From Ophiothrix spiculata (taxonomy: Eukaryota; Echinodermata; Ophiuroidea; Amphilepidida; Ophiotrichidae), in assembly GCA_000969725.1 (NCBI GenBank), contig JXSR01S066667.1: a DNA stretch of 64,000 nucleotides; one strand, 5' to 3'. A model generated the notes under the pieces. The model was not told where the DNA came from. It made no database searches and was given only the letters and a program-made list of their open reading frames with translations. Below are positions 11,211 to 22,953 of the stretch, one piece after another. The translations under genes were made by a program, and so were the position numbers. Each line of letters opens with the position of its first letter. Position 1 is the stretch's first letter.

Positions 11211-11519
11211 CTGGTTTGTGGGAAGCTACTCAAATTGACAAATCACAGTTTGCTATTGTGACTGGTGACCTTTGAATCTGTATATATCATATTTGGCTTG
11301 TATATATCTTAATATATTTTACTATTTATTTGTTAATGTGCTCATTTGTATATCATGTATTCTCCTTCAGAGATATGGAGATGTGTATAGTTTTCAACAT
11401 TCCATCCCCATCCTCTAGTCTGGATTTGTATGTTACCTTTTCATTGATATTCTATTTGTTTTTTAAATGTTTGTTGTTTAATTGTGAATAAAGAATGAAA
11501 TGAATTAAAAAAAAAAAAA
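11211..11519 (+). mobile_element. Poly(A)-tailed retroposon 3' end
   Basis: AT-rich, coding-free sequence ending in GAATAAAGAATGAAATGAAT followed by a run of about 14 A, with the AATAAA signal a short distance upstream. This is typical of a LINE 3' UTR or a processed transcript insertion. I could not assign the parent. Confidence 0.55.
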
Positions 11520-11763
11520 AACATGGGTGATCGTTTCTCTTACTGTCTTCCACACATGCACAATGCAATAAGATCTTCAATATTCCTCTATCTTATGTCA
11601 AACATTCAGTATCAAATGAAAGATGAAATTCTGGCGAATGTACACTGGAATAAAATTATGTCTGCGACTTCCCTGATAGGCATGTGAACCATTTATAAAT
11701 ATGATGCGAAAAAAAAGAAAAGATATCAAGAAAAAGAGAAAGAGAAAGATGGCCACTCCCAAC

Positions 11764-12025
11764 ACAATTGAGGACCCTAGAACTAAAAGGGGGTTAAGTC
11801 ACAAAATCTTGAAAATTGAGTTGTGTCAATTTCCTGCTACAAAACTCTCATTTCTACATTCTGTAAAAGTTTTGTAGTAATTTAATGATCAGAACATGCG
11901 TAAAAGTCACTGCGAAATACAGCAATACCATTCAAGACTACACAAATGATTTTATGTTTGTGCCGTTTTCTCAGTTTGTACTCAATGTGACTTAACTCCC
12001 TTCTAGTTCTAGGGTCCTCAATTGT
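11764..12025. mobile_element. TIR MITE, about 262 bp
   Basis: ACAATTGAGGACCCTAGAAC begins at 11764 and is inverted at the right end (GTTCTAGGGTCCTCAATTGT, ending 12025). Similarity continues inward as GGGTTAAGTCACA for about 40 bp with few mismatches. The interior is non-coding. Family unknown. Confidence 0.8.
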
Positions 12026-12580
12026 ACAATTTATTCTTAGCTCTTACTTCGTGAGAAAACACATCAGGAACTCTAATCCCCGATGCCCCGATGCAAAGGC
12101 ACAAAATGAAAAAAAAACCACAAAAAACCCCTCATCCGAATGAATTTTTGATAATACAACCCACACTTGACGTAACTGAGAAGGGGAAGTTTGGTCAGCA
12201 GCAGGTTTTACAGGGGGGTAAAAGTATGACAAAACAATTGGTCATACACGTCTTTATACACGATGCAGTTTTCTGTATTTCATTTTGAGTCCGACTTTAC
12301 AAACTCTTATTTAAGTATGCACAAGAGAGTTGTTTAGTCATGTCCATAACAATTTATTTAATTGAGTTTTACATCCACGAAAAGCTAATAGCTCGTCATA
12401 ATTAAATATTGAGTTCTTCTCGCATATTCCCGGTAATATACTCTCAACTGCCCTATTTGATCTGATTTTACAACAATTACCAGTAGTAGTTTCGCTACTT
12501 AATGAATCTCATGGGAAAACCATTCTTGTACTGCTAAAAGTGGAGTAAGTATTCTGAATACAATTCAAGTGTGTATATGT
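12026..12580. other. AT-rich stretch, nothing recognised
   Basis: Overlapping small frames on both strands at 12044-12290 have no domain. Confidence 0.45.
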
Positions 12581-12814
12581 AGATTCATACTCTCATAAAT
12601 TTGGTACCGAATGTATATTTATGACGTCAAAATATATTCGGCATCGAATAAAAAGTATGAACCGGAGAAAGATATATTTTGCTAGTGCCCAGATGTAATC
12701 AATATTGTCTCCGGATTACAAGCGGGCTATTTAATCCGTTTCAACTCGGCATGGTCATCCAGTTTCAGTCGGTGTCGAATGCATTTGACGTCATATACAT
12801 TCGGTATGAATCCA
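12581..12814. mobile_element. Imperfect palindromic MITE with TGACGTCA in each arm
   Basis: The left arm (GATTCATAC ... ACCGAATGTATATTTATGACGTCA) is mirrored on the right (TTTGACGTCATATACATTCGGTATGAATC). Each arm contains one perfect TGACGTCA (12622, 12785). The centre contains TATGAACCGG, also present in the 3247-3795 foldback, so the two may be distant relatives. Confidence 0.65.
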
Positions 12815-13046
12815 CCCAAATATTTTGTGTAACAAGTCTTTGTTATCTTTGTTAATATAATTCCAATGCATCTACTAATCAATAACGGATAATTTGTGCT
12901 ATAAATCACCAAACATTTTCACCAAACAAATTTGGTGAGAATGTTTGGCGATTTGAACACCAATTATCCGTTATTGATTAGAAGGTGCATTGGAATTATT
13001 TTACTAGATTATAAGATAACACAGACTTGTTACACAAAATATTTGG
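12815..13046. mobile_element. Palindromic MITE, 232 bp
   Basis: CCAAATATTTTGTGTAACAA at 12815 is inverted at 13046, and the arms match through to a centre near 12923 (GAAAATGTTTGGTGA type). It directly abuts the 12581-12814 element. Minus- and plus-strand peptides sharing NYPLLI-RCIGII are the two arms, not genes. Confidence 0.8.
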
Positions 13047-13483
13047 TAGCTCAAAAAAACATAATTTGGCCCATATACGTACATGCAGTGCACTCTATTT
13101 GCCTGAATGTGTAAATGTTTGCAGCCGGAGCTCTCTTATACATGGTTAATTGATTCAAAGTACGTAGCATTAAGAGAGTTCACAAAACAGTTCAACCGTT
13201 TGTTCTTAACTACATTTACCTTTTCCAGCAGTCAAGTAGTGTTTATTGTTCGTCAAAGGTTGTTATTGAGTAAAGGGAGAAACTTAAATACACACGTATT
13301 ACGATTTATAATAGTAATGTCTATATTTTCTGTTGATGATCCACAGAGCATACTGATATATTTCAAATTTCTGATCATTTATTTTCTATGTATTTTGAAA
13401 CATTCATAATGCTTGTCAGCACTGATGCTTGTGAATCTGGAAAAAATGCTGTGTTTATATGGAGTATAAGCAATTCAAAGTGG
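13047..13483. other. AT-rich stretch, nothing recognised
   Basis: An open frame at 13107-13409 (100 codons) has no recognisable domain, no recurrence and no exon signals that I trust. Confidence 0.4.
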
Positions 13484-13487
13484 TTAA

Positions 13488-14408
13488 GGAGAGGCAGTGG
13501 TCCCAAACTATGAAAATTGGCTACTTTGGCCATTTTTTGCTTTTTTACAATTTCAAATTACACACAATTTCAGCTTTCATTTGCTTTTTATTTGACTTCA
13601 ATCGGACCTTCCGTTCAGATTTAAAGGCAATTTCAATGGAAGGAAGTCTCGCAAAATGTATACAAAATACTGTTTCTTTTATGCAAATGTGTTTTGCATT
13701 TCTTTTGTATTTTATTGTTTTCAAGAAGTAAAATCTTAAGAAAAATTGAATAAAATGACAGAAATTTGCAGATTTCACTTCTTTTTGGTGTATTTGTTTC
13801 ATTTTGTCCATGGTTGAAAGGTTTTAGGTTCCAGAAAACTCTAATGAAGCTAATTAGCATAATTTTATTCATAATTTGCAAAATTTACTGTTTTTGTCGT
13901 TTTCAGTATTTTACGCAAAACGTGTTTTTCTGGACTACGTTTTTCGCTGAAACCGTTCATCCGATTTACACAAAACGTGAAGAGAATCTTTAAATTAGGC
14001 AGATCTAACTTATTTTTGATAGAAACATTTTAAATATGCCCTCGTTTTTTAATGAGACAGGTTTTTGTATTTTTTTCCGATTTGGGTAATTTTTGAAATT
14101 ACGCATCCCTGATACGCGCTGTACGAAAAACTTTCAATTTTTTTATTTAAATAATATTTTTAATAATATTTTAAAATATATGTGTACAAAAGAGGAAGTT
14201 CAAAATCCCTTCGGAACATATCGATAAACTGCGCGCAGCGATATCCTTTGAAAATCCAATATGTCCGCCGTTGTCATAGCATCGGATGACTCGACATACG
14301 TACAAATGATATAAAATGAATTCTACACTTAATATACATCATCTCGCCAAATATTAAGTTTATTGAATGTGTATTTTAGAAAATCACCTTCGGGACCACT
14401 GCCTCCCC
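13488..14408. mobile_element. TIR element of about 921 bp, TTAA-like flanks
   Basis: The left end GGAGAGGCAGTGGTCCC (13488) is inverted as GGGACCACTGCCTCCCC (ending 14408). Flanks are TTAA on the left and TAAA on the right, close to a TTAA duplication as used by piggyBac-like elements. An interior stretch (TTTATTTGACTTCAATCGGA, about 13587) recurs in the 29887-30949 element, so the two are probably relatives. No transposase is visible. Confidence 0.75.
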
Positions 14409-14926
14409 TAAAATACCTGGCGCATGTCAGATTAAAAACTGCATTTCAATAAAAAATGCACATTATAATCCACCGATATGTACGGATGTCCATCCTAAAA
14501 GAACCTCAAATATTACTTGAATTACTACCAACGAATATCTATTTATATTGCATCTATGAATTTTTAACAAGTATAAACTTAAGGTTATCATTTCTAAGCC
14601 TTCGGTGGTTATTCCCGTTCACTAACCGTCAAAATGTGTAAGGTTTAAAATTACGAACGGATTTCAATCTTACACATGATAGTCTACGTATATTGATCAT
14701 GAATAGCCGTTATTTGTAAACTGCATACGGGAACGCAATTTTTTTGGCGGTCAATTTAAGTCTCCGACAACATTGGTCGACATCAGTCAGGGTTAATGAT
14801 GTTAATATGGCCTAAGTCAATGCGATCAAGTTGCCTTTTTTTTATAAATGTCTTCAATTTTGTTTTACTGTTTTACACTGTGGTAATCAAATTTAGCAGG
14901 CATGGCCTACGCAGAACAAAATACGA
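14409..14926. other. Unannotated stretch, nothing recognised
   Basis: No gene, RNA or inverted repeat seen. Confidence 0.45.
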
Positions 14927-15348
14927 GACCGTCCACTTCAAATGAGCCGTAAATACAGCATACTTCATTTTGCGCTACAGGTGAAAATACACAATGTCGT
15001 AATTTGCGAAAATTGAATTTTTTGACAGATTCACAATACCTGTGATTACTTCGAAACACCAGCAAAGTTTCATTTCAAGTTAATGATCGGAAATATGAAA
15101 TATATCCGTATATTTTTAGTACAATCAAATGAGAATATTATACGGCTTACTGATCTTTGAACGAGTTTATCTCAGTTATATATTTTACTATCTGACAACC
15201 TTTGACGTACCATAACTTGACTTCTAGAAATCGAGTGAAGTTCAGTGAGGTGTCATTTTAATCATTATAACATGGTCTTTGCAAATATTTTTAAAAAGGT
15301 GAAAAATGGCAAGAGGCTGCATTTTCGGCTGGTTTGGGATGGACAGTC
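14927..15348 (+). mobile_element. MITE family B, copy 3 (most complete)
   Basis: This copy defines the family. The left TIR GACCGTCCACTTCAAATGAG pairs with a right end whose reverse complement is GACTGTCCATCCCAAACCAG. The body contains TTTGCGCTACAGGTGAAAAT, ACCAGCAAAGTTTCATTTCA and ACGAGTTTATCTCAGTTATA. It is about 422 bp and non-coding. Confidence 0.85.
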
Positions 15349-17383
15349 ACATAATATCCTGTTGTTTGCAATCTAGGTTTTGGGCAACAATAATACACAT
15401 ACAAGTAACATGTTTACCATTCAGTTTCTGCATATGTTGATTAAAGGACACAAGTCACCAAGTGCCATCTTAGTCCCAGAAGGAAATGCTGCCTTTTATC
15501 AATATGCCCTAGTTTTAACTGGTCAGTATTCATACATTAATTACTGTTAGTGGGTAAACAGTGCGGGGCAAAATAAGGAGCACATATGACATGCTATGAA
15601 CGACAACAGATTTCTTCTAAAGAGATATATCTGATTTGTGTAACGTATCTTCATACATTTAGAGAATAAAATATAAGAGTTATTGTTTTGTCTGTCATCT
15701 ATCGTCTCATAATGGATGGGCGTACATTATTTTGAGTAATGGTTAACCGCCCCGAAGGGGGTGCCCATTACGAAAAAAGCTGTGGAGGGCATACTAAATG
15801 CCCGAGGCTGTTTAGCCTATAATTAGGGAACTGTTGATTTAACTCTTGAGAAGTGACTCTAGAAAGGTTGACGTAAAAACAGTTCTTTTTTGTTGTTCTG
15901 TAATAAATTGCCATGCCAAAAATTGTAGAGAAAAGCAGTTCCGTATTAGATTAAAGATAGTGTATGAAGCTGGAGCACTCAAATTCAAAAAGGGACAGGC
16001 ATGTACATGCCTCAGCGGAGATTCAAGGGGCATTTAGTGTAGGATCTCGGTAAAAACGGGCACTCAGTGTAATTAAAAGTCCAAAAAAATACAGGTCTTT
16101 GGATATTGAAAAAGATGATTTGCTGCACCATAACCTATATTACAAGCAGAAATTCAGGTACTGAAATAAAGATACCTGTTTTTTATAAGTGTTTAGACGT
16201 TTTCGGATTGTGAAGAATAGAATAATTAGATATATTAGGCCAAGGACAGAAAATAGGGGTTCATAAAGTGTAAGACTTGGAAAATAGGACATTGGGTGTA
16301 GAGGGTGTGAGAAAGCGGGGTCGTTGTGTTTCAGCTTTGCGATAAAAGGGGGTTCTATTGGCCTGCAGTCGCTATCCACAGATATATATACTCCCTGAGT
16401 ATGCATGGTATGAGGTGCATGTCTCAAGGCAAAAATATAATAAATGTGGAAATATTCTTGTGACTGACGTTTGAGTCGACATTTACTTCAAGCGTACTTT
16501 ATTAAGTCAGAATACACGATTTCCTTTTCAGGCAGATTTCAGATGGACGAAGATGAAATCTTGTTAAAAACCAAGTGCTTGACATATTAAAGTCACATGT
16601 GATCGGAATTTGCACGGCGTATATATCATTTATCATTTTATATGTTGCGGGCTGGTCCTGTATCATTCTAAAATCTCGTGTTATTTTTCTTCTGCTTGTA
16701 ATTTGATAAAAAAAACGCCTTTATCAGAAAGTTTAGAATTAAGCTTATTACTTTTGTAAAAAAACAAATTACTTCTCGTGTGTGCTGATACCGCGTGATC
16801 GAGCGAGACGCCCAATCAATATGAAATGGTGTCGCGAACTCATCAGTAACGTACTGGTTGTGTTGGACAAATCTAGATGCTCGACCACTCTTGGGATTGT
16901 CAGTACGTAAACTACTCCGATTGGTAAATTGTCAAAACATCACCATTGGGAAATCGTGTAATATGTACGGATTTGCAGAGTGTTCTATATAAATTGCTTT
17001 GGTAACTATAGTGTTACAAATTAGAACGGGTACAATAATATTCCAAAAAACGATGTGAAAAGAAAGAAAAATGAAATAACAAAGGCTAGTAACTGAGGGA
17101 AGAAAAAATGTTCCCCGCTGTGTGTACCGGGCACATCTGTGTGCTTAAAGTGTACTTACCTGCATACATCTTAAAACATGTGCATCGTGTGCATCTTGTG
17201 CATCGTGTGCATGTACACCCCATGCATGGCCAACGGTTGACACCACGTGCTTTAAGTATATGCACCGACCTAAAACATGTTATCACGCTAATAAAATAAT
17301 TTTGTATCTTATATTGTGTCGATATTTAGGTTCTTGAATAAATCAGCTCATTAGATAAAAAAGGCATCTACTTTGAGTGAAAA
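15349..17383. other. Mostly unannotated; two hairpins and a short tandem repeat
   Basis: 15739-15774 folds as GTAATGG...CCCCGAAGGGG...CCCATTAC, followed by a GGGCAT/ATGCCC stem at about 15787-15804. At 15844-15877 a 34-bp sequence starting TCTTGAGAAGTGACTCTAGA is identical to 18591-18624. At 17178-17213 there is a GTGCATCNTGT tandem repeat that creates Cys- or His-rich false ORFs. Frames at 15839-16427 have no recognisable domain. Confidence 0.5.
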
Positions 17384-17385
17384 AA

Positions 17386-17846
17386 ATCATTACACGTTAC
17401 TTGCCTTAAACTTTTGTAACGCTGATTTTGATATTTCACTGGTAATAAATCATCCAATTTTTAGCACACCCACTACTATGGGGTCTAATTTGAGGGTTGT
17501 GAAGGACACAATGATGCCCTCAAGGCATATTCATGTCCTAAGAGATGCCAGTATGTATCACTGAAAAAACCTGAAACTTCAAATAAATCCAGAAAATGCA
17601 CGTTAATTTTGGCAAAAAAAGCTGAAAATATATAAAAACACGTAAATTTGGAGTAGAAAAAACCTGAAATCAGGACAAAAAACCTGAAATCAGGTTATAA
17701 CAGGAAAACTGGCATCTCTGAACAGTCTTTCAAGGTATTGAAAACTGGTAACTTAGTGGGTTGTGGACTAAATTTTGGATGATTTATTACCGGTGAAATG
17801 TCAGAATCAATGGTTCAAAAGTTTAAGGCAAGTAACATGTAATGAT
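17386..17846. mobile_element. Foldback element, about 460 bp
   Basis: Arms of about 90 bp: 17386-17480 (ATCATTACACGTTACTTGCC...) and 17757-17846 in inverse. The centre has repeats of AAAAAACCTGAAAT. No coding content. Confidence 0.75.
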
Positions 17847-18508
17847 ATGACCTTTAACATATTCTACAAACCAAATTGTACAATTCTGCCAAACTCACGA
17901 CATGTTATTATATTTTTTTATACCTGTCTCACTTAACATTCAAACCAATCTCATATCAACTTATTATTCATTGCCTGTATAACTCAGATCTCAGTTTTTA
18001 AAATTGCCACAAGCCATTTTTAATGTTTACATAATACTCCTATATAGCCATTCTACACTTCTTAAAAAAAGTTTGGAAATTGTTTTAGCCGCCTATATCT
18101 CATATAATTGAATCCTATTTATTTACTTGAAAAATTATTTGAAAAGCTGCAACCTCCTCTTTAAAATGGCACCGAAGTTGTAACCAGAACTTCATCCCCT
18201 GATATATAAAGGTGAAGAAAGGAGACAGCAATACAACGTCTTTTCATGCCGACATAAAATCTCATTTGTCGATAAATTCGAGCAAGTAAAATTCCATAAC
18301 AAGTTGATATATTAGGCATGCATTAATTCAAACAGAACAACACTTATACACTCACAAAAATATGCTGAAAAGTTCAAATTATCGTTTACTTTCTTACCAA
18401 CTTTTGAAACAAATAAGTTCGTCATTTACACCCGCTTTTAAAGCTATTGCGGTCGTTGATATAAAAAATATAAAAACAATTCAATTAAAATGCACCTTAC
18501 AAATATTG
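17847..18508. other. AT-rich stretch with a 43-bp dispersed repeat
   Basis: ATCCCCTGATATATAAAGGT at about 18193, continuing to GGAGACAGCAATA, recurs at 22030-22070. Nothing else is recognised. Confidence 0.5.
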
Positions 18509-18589
18509 ATGTCCCGTGCTAACTATGATTACTGCTAAGTCTCATAGATTTTGTTCTTCTAGATTTTGTCATAACATGATCTTAACGTA
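18509..18589 (+). repeat. Dispersed repeat E1, left part (copy at 20708)
   Basis: CCGTGCTAACTATGATTACT...TTGTTCTTCTAGATTTT matches 20708-20785. The match breaks off at 18590 and resumes at about 19089 (AATCACTTCGAGCACC against 20838). 18590-19087 is therefore an insertion or replacement relative to the second copy. Confidence 0.75.
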
Positions 18590-18905
18590 TTCTTGAGAAG
18601 TGACTCTAGAAAGGTTGACGTAAAGATTGAAATTCATACACTCCGCGTGTGCTGCGCGTGTCACCTGGCCAATCAGAACGCAAGAATATAAAGTACGCGG
18701 AGTGCAGTGGATTTTCACAATGCACTGCGCTTGTTGCGTTCCGGTATGCGTGGCGGGCGTTTAGTGCGTGTGACTGTTTCATTGTTTTTGTCGGGTGATT
18801 ATTTATCTAGTTTAGAAAGAATTTTGGATCTTAATGATCATATTAAAGGCCTTATTTATTTTCACAAAAGAAACAATATTATTTTTCTGTCGTGTATGAA
18901 TTAGA
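18590..18905 (+). promoter_or_regulatory. Promoter-like CCAAT/TATA segment inside an insertion
   Basis: This CG-rich stretch contains GGCCAATCAGAAC (CCAAT at 18669) and TATAAAG at 18687-18693, spaced as in a Pol II core promoter. The predicted start is near 18717, close to an ATG at 18719. The boxes lie between inverted copies of CACTCCGCGT (18639 and about 18695). A 65-codon frame follows (18707-18904, NALRLLRSGMRGGRLV...) with no known domain. The insertion begins with the 34-bp sequence also found at 15844. It may be a mobile-element promoter; function is inference. Confidence 0.35.
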
Positions 18906-19087
18906 TTAATAAATTTGCATTCCATAATGCTCGTAAAATGAGACAAAATCAATCACTTGCGGTAAATTTTGATTGCAGTCCAATGCACTCGGCCCCTACG
19001 GGCCTCTTGCATTGGACGCATCAAAATTGACCGCGCGTGCATTGATTTTGTCTCATTTCACTCGCGTATGAAATGCGCATTTATTAA
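18906..19087. mobile_element. Palindromic MITE, 182 bp
   Basis: TTAATAAATTTGCATTCCAT at 18906 is mirrored at 19087. The arms share ATGAGACAAAATCAAT and TCCAATGCA and meet at CCCCTACGGGCC (about 18995). It is nearly symmetric along its full length. Confidence 0.8.
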
Positions 19088-20700
19088 CCTATAATCACTT
19101 CGAGCACCAACACAACTAGGTACAGCCAAAATATCATATCAGTAACTAGATGTCTTTCTCAATACATTGATTGTAATGTATGGATCCTGGTTACATGTCC
19201 TGGTTTACTTCAAATTCCTAAGGAATACTGTTACGAAACATCCCATTGAGATGAAACAACAGTTTGAAATGAATCTGCTCACTCTACTGGATACCGAACA
19301 CATTAATTTATTGATTGCTTGATTTGAAAACATCTAAACTCCTATATACTACTGTAATACCAATCACGATTTAACACATGCACGTTAGTGGCCAAAGGGA
19401 AGGCGGTGGTGGGGGGAGGGTTGGTCCATATGGACCCAACACCGAATAAGCGCTTTCGTTAATAAATTTTACGTTGAAACTTTTGTCACAGGTAAAATAC
19501 TTCAAAAGAACTAAAACAAAAAAAGACATTCGAAAATCGGACAAACCGTTTCAAAAAACAAATGTTGCTGTCGCGTCAAAATGTTCCCGCCAAAAACTTG
19601 AAAACTCACTTCTCAATGGAATTTTTCAAAAAATATTGGCTCATATTTGCTGTATGTAAGTAAAAATACAGTGCTGAAATAAAATTTGAAATAAGTTGTT
19701 CGGTAAAGATTTTATGGGCAAAACAAAATTTGAAGAGCACCCTCGATAATGCTTATTTATGCTAATTAGCATGGGAAAGGGTGGGTCCATTTTTATTTTT
19801 TTTTGCAACCAAGTGAAGCTATGGTAAATTTAGACAAATACATCGAAGGGCTATGACAAATTACGTCGCGTTTTCGCGCAAAAAACACATGTTGGGTCAC
19901 TTAAGTGTTAAAGTCTCCACTTTCTTGCTACCCGAAAGCTCTAAAAATACATGTATTATAGTACATAAAAAACATCCGATTAAATTTGTTTCGTATTTCT
20001 AAAGACACGTACAGCAATAGTTCAATAAAAGCGTTCAACTAAATTGAAAAGATTGAACAAGTCATTTTTTCCACAGCACCAACCAATCCACTGCCTAATA
20101 CCGAACACACAAACCCCACACCCCAAACAAATAGTGTAATAATGACCTTTGTATCTCATGAAAAAAAGGGGTGGGGGTTCTCACTGACAAATGGTATAAG
20201 GGTGCATTTTCGTAATTTTTGGTATATTGATGGGTGGGTTTATGTCACAGAGTCAATGCGCCCAATTGCAAAATTTCGTGTATTTAGGAAAATTTTGCCG
20301 AAAAAACACCAAATTTTCCCAAAAATGGGTGCTTTTTCTAGAAAAATGGTATAGAGATTGGTCACAAAATCACGCTTTTTGAGGTATAGAGATGGTCAAA
20401 ATTCTGAAGTCTACTTTGAGCATCCCCGTTTGTTTAAAATAAAAACCTGGAAATATATTACGTATGGTTATCACATAATCTCGTGTGATGAAAACCAATT
20501 TGTTATAATTGTTCGAATATAAGCACTTTGTAAACATCATTTGTATAGGGAACGGAAGTTTTACTATGAATACTTTAAAATAATTCAGAAAAAAACTGTT
20601 TTCTGCATTCAGGTTTACGGTACGTGACGTCATTGTACTCACAACAGCATCTTAATGGGCCGGCAAACAAAAAATCCTGTTACATTATAATCTTTTAGCA
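19088..20700. other. Unannotated stretch
   Basis: 19088-19165 is the resumed E1 repeat. 19432-19897 has weakly matching ends (GACCCAACA and TGTTGGGTC) that could bound an element. 20150-20400 is a low-complexity GGTATAGAGATGG-type stretch. One TGACGTCA lies at 20625. No gene is recognised. Confidence 0.4.
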
Positions 20701-20707
20701 GTATATC

Positions 20708-20905
20708 GATCCGTGCTAACTATGATTACTGCTAAGTCTCATAGATTTTGTTCTTCTAGATTTTATCATAATATTATTTTAACGTGAAAAATAACCTATT
20801 CAAAATACTGGGATGATATAATAATGGAAACCATATTGATTGAAATCACTTCGAACACCAACGCTCGCACTAGGTACAGCCAAAATATCATATCAGTAAC
20901 TAGAT
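20708..20905 (+). repeat. Dispersed repeat E2 (empty-site version of E1)
   Basis: It matches 18509-18589 and 19089-19165 without the roughly 500-bp insertion, and ends in a 50-N gap. Confidence 0.7.
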
Positions 20906-20955
20906 NNNNNNNNNNNNNNNNNNNNNNNNNNNNNNNNNNNNNNNNNNNNNNNNNN
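20906..20955. other. Assembly gap, 50 N
   Basis: Fifty N. The round length suggests a placeholder of unknown size. Confidence 0.95.
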
Positions 20956-21763
20956 TCAATAAAAGTGTAACACTCGGAAATTGCTTGTTTTAGGCATGAA
21001 ATCGTGTCGTAATTTATACAAATTTGATGTCAAATTCAAGATATCTTTTCAGTACAATTTACCCCATCACGATAGCTTTTGTCAATCTGGAGATATGCGT
21101 AATTGTTTGCAGATAAGCGAAATCTACTCTGTGCCACTTATCAATATAGCGATAGAAACACACGTTTCTGAATAACATTTCCAAATAATAGCATTGTGTA
21201 AAATAACATCATTCGTAAAGACATTTTCCATGATAAAATCTTTAATAACTTAATTTAAAGAATCTCTTACTAATATTTCAAAGTCATAAACAAAAAATTG
21301 CACAATTTCCATACTTAGGAGTTGATAAATTGAATGTATCATCAGTGCCACATCCATCTGACAAGATTGTAAAGATCATGATGAATGGACTTTCTGCATG
21401 ATAGGATAGTTACATAATTGATATCATAAGAAAAATGCACTAACACCAGTGCTTATTGATGGGTGCAAATTAATCATTACATAACAGTTTTCACACATTT
21501 TACACATGTGTTTCATTGCTATTGTTTGAAAATGTTATTCAGAAACGTGTTTCTATCGCTTTATTGAAAAGTGACACAGAGTGGATTTCGCTTACCTGCA
21601 AACAATTGCGTATATCTCCAGATTGACAAAAGCTATCGTGATGGGGTAAATTGTACTGGAAAGATAGGTCATTTATCTTGAATTTGACATCAACTTTGTA
21701 TAAATTACGACACTATTTCATGCCTGAAACAAGCAATGTCCGAGTGTTACACTTTTATTGAGA
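20956..21763. mobile_element. Large inverted repeat, mariner-like end
   Basis: 20956-21182 and 21533-21763 are inverted copies of about 228 bp (TCAATAAAAGTGTAACACTC...), separated by about 350 bp. Just outside the right arm the sequence is GAGACACCCTGTA, so the element would end CAGGGTGTCTC, the classical mariner-type terminus; the matching left end falls in the N gap. No transposase is visible. The 20981-21175 ORF is an arm. Confidence 0.7.
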
Positions 21764-21770
21764 CACCCTG

Positions 21771-21801
21771 TACTCCGACCCATCTTAGTTGGGTCGGAGT
21801 A
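21771..21801. repeat. Perfect 12-bp hairpin
   Basis: TACTCCGACCCA, a 7-nt loop, then TGGGTCGGAGTA. A third partial copy (CTACTCCGACCCC) follows at about 21817. It lies immediately outside the mariner-like inverted repeat. Confidence 0.7.
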
Positions 21802-22637
21802 GTGTACATCACAAACTACTCCGACCCCACTAAAGATGATGGTAAGAACGGTCTGCGTGTATGGTGCGTGTCACATCGTGCAAGCCCTTAATAGATTGCA
21901 CTCCAGCAACTCCGAGCTACTCAGATACATCTGTGCTGTAGCAACCTTTTAGTGAGATAAGCCACATCTTATTCAAGTTAATACAAGGAAACTACTGACA
22001 CACTTGTATTGAATACGTTCTTTATACCTTTATCCCCTGATATATAAAGGTGAAGAACGGAGACAGCAATAACCTCTTATATGCAAATTCGATTTTCACT
22101 AGCATCATCACGAGTGAAATGCATAATAATCTTAATACACTGCTTTTTTAACCACTAATTATAGTTATCTTTGGAAAAAAAAACCTCGTATAACCATGGA
22201 TCTAAAATGCAAAGTAAATGGCGAGTGTTCTCAAGGATATTTCACATCTGATCAATTATTATTTTTGTTTCTACGTACAATAACGAGACGATACAAGGTT
22301 TTTCCCTCAAGTGTCATTTTTTAATTAGTAATTTTGGTAGATTATCCTATAAATCTACTGGTAAAACTAAGGTGAAAACAAACACACCACATTATGTCAT
22401 TTTTCTACAGGATAGGAAAAAACGAAATATGTATGTATTTACTGTATTTAACGTCGACAAAATGAATAATTCTGGTCAGTTTAAGCGAAGTTATTTTTGA
22501 AATAAAACACTCTGTATTTAGAGACAAGCCGGGTATGAAAGTTACGTGTATGCAAACTCATTTCATTTCACAATCTGTTTTTGTAACAAAATAATAACAT
22601 TGAAACATAATGCCTTGCCAAAACATCACAAAAAATA
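21802..22637. other. AT-rich stretch
   Basis: Contains the second copy (22030-22070) of the 43-bp repeat seen near 18193. No gene is recognised. Confidence 0.45.
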
Positions 22638-22953
22638 GAACGTCCATCTCAAACGAGTCGTAAATGCATTAAACTTCAATTTGCGCTACAGGTGATACAT
22701 GTAAAGGTCGTAATTTGCTGAAATTTATTCACAATCCGTGTGCTTTTTTCAACACACCGGCAAAGTTTCATTTCAAGAAAATGATCGGAAATATGAAATA
22801 AATCTGTTTACAGGCCATAACTTGACTTTTGGAAATCAAGTTCAGTTCATTGGGGTGTCATTTTAATCCTTATAACATAGTCTTTGTAAAATTATTTAAA
22901 AACGTAAAAATGGACAAGAGACTACCTTTACGGCTGTTTTTGGATGGATGGTC
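22638..22953 (+). mobile_element. MITE family B, copy 4 (internally deleted)
   Basis: The left end GAACGTCCATCTCAAACGAG and the right end TGGATGGATGGTC are degenerate TIRs. The interior lacks the TTTATCTCAGTTAT block. Outside it, GCCTTGCCAAAACAT occurs on both sides (about 22612 and 22970). Confidence 0.8.

Noticed and set aside
12727-13114. Two ORFs sharing NYPLLI-RCIGII
   Set aside because: The similarity comes from the two arms of a palindromic MITE, not a gene pair.
13107-13409. 100-codon ORF
   Set aside because: Hydrophobic chance frame without domain, start context or splice signals.
17086-17299. Cys/Thr-rich ORFs on both strands
   Set aside because: Produced by the GTGCATCNTGT tandem repeat.
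18707-18904. 65-codon ORF downstream of the TATA box as a gene
   Set aside because: The position is suggestive, but the sequence has no domain or second copy with the frame kept, so only the promoter-like segment is listed.
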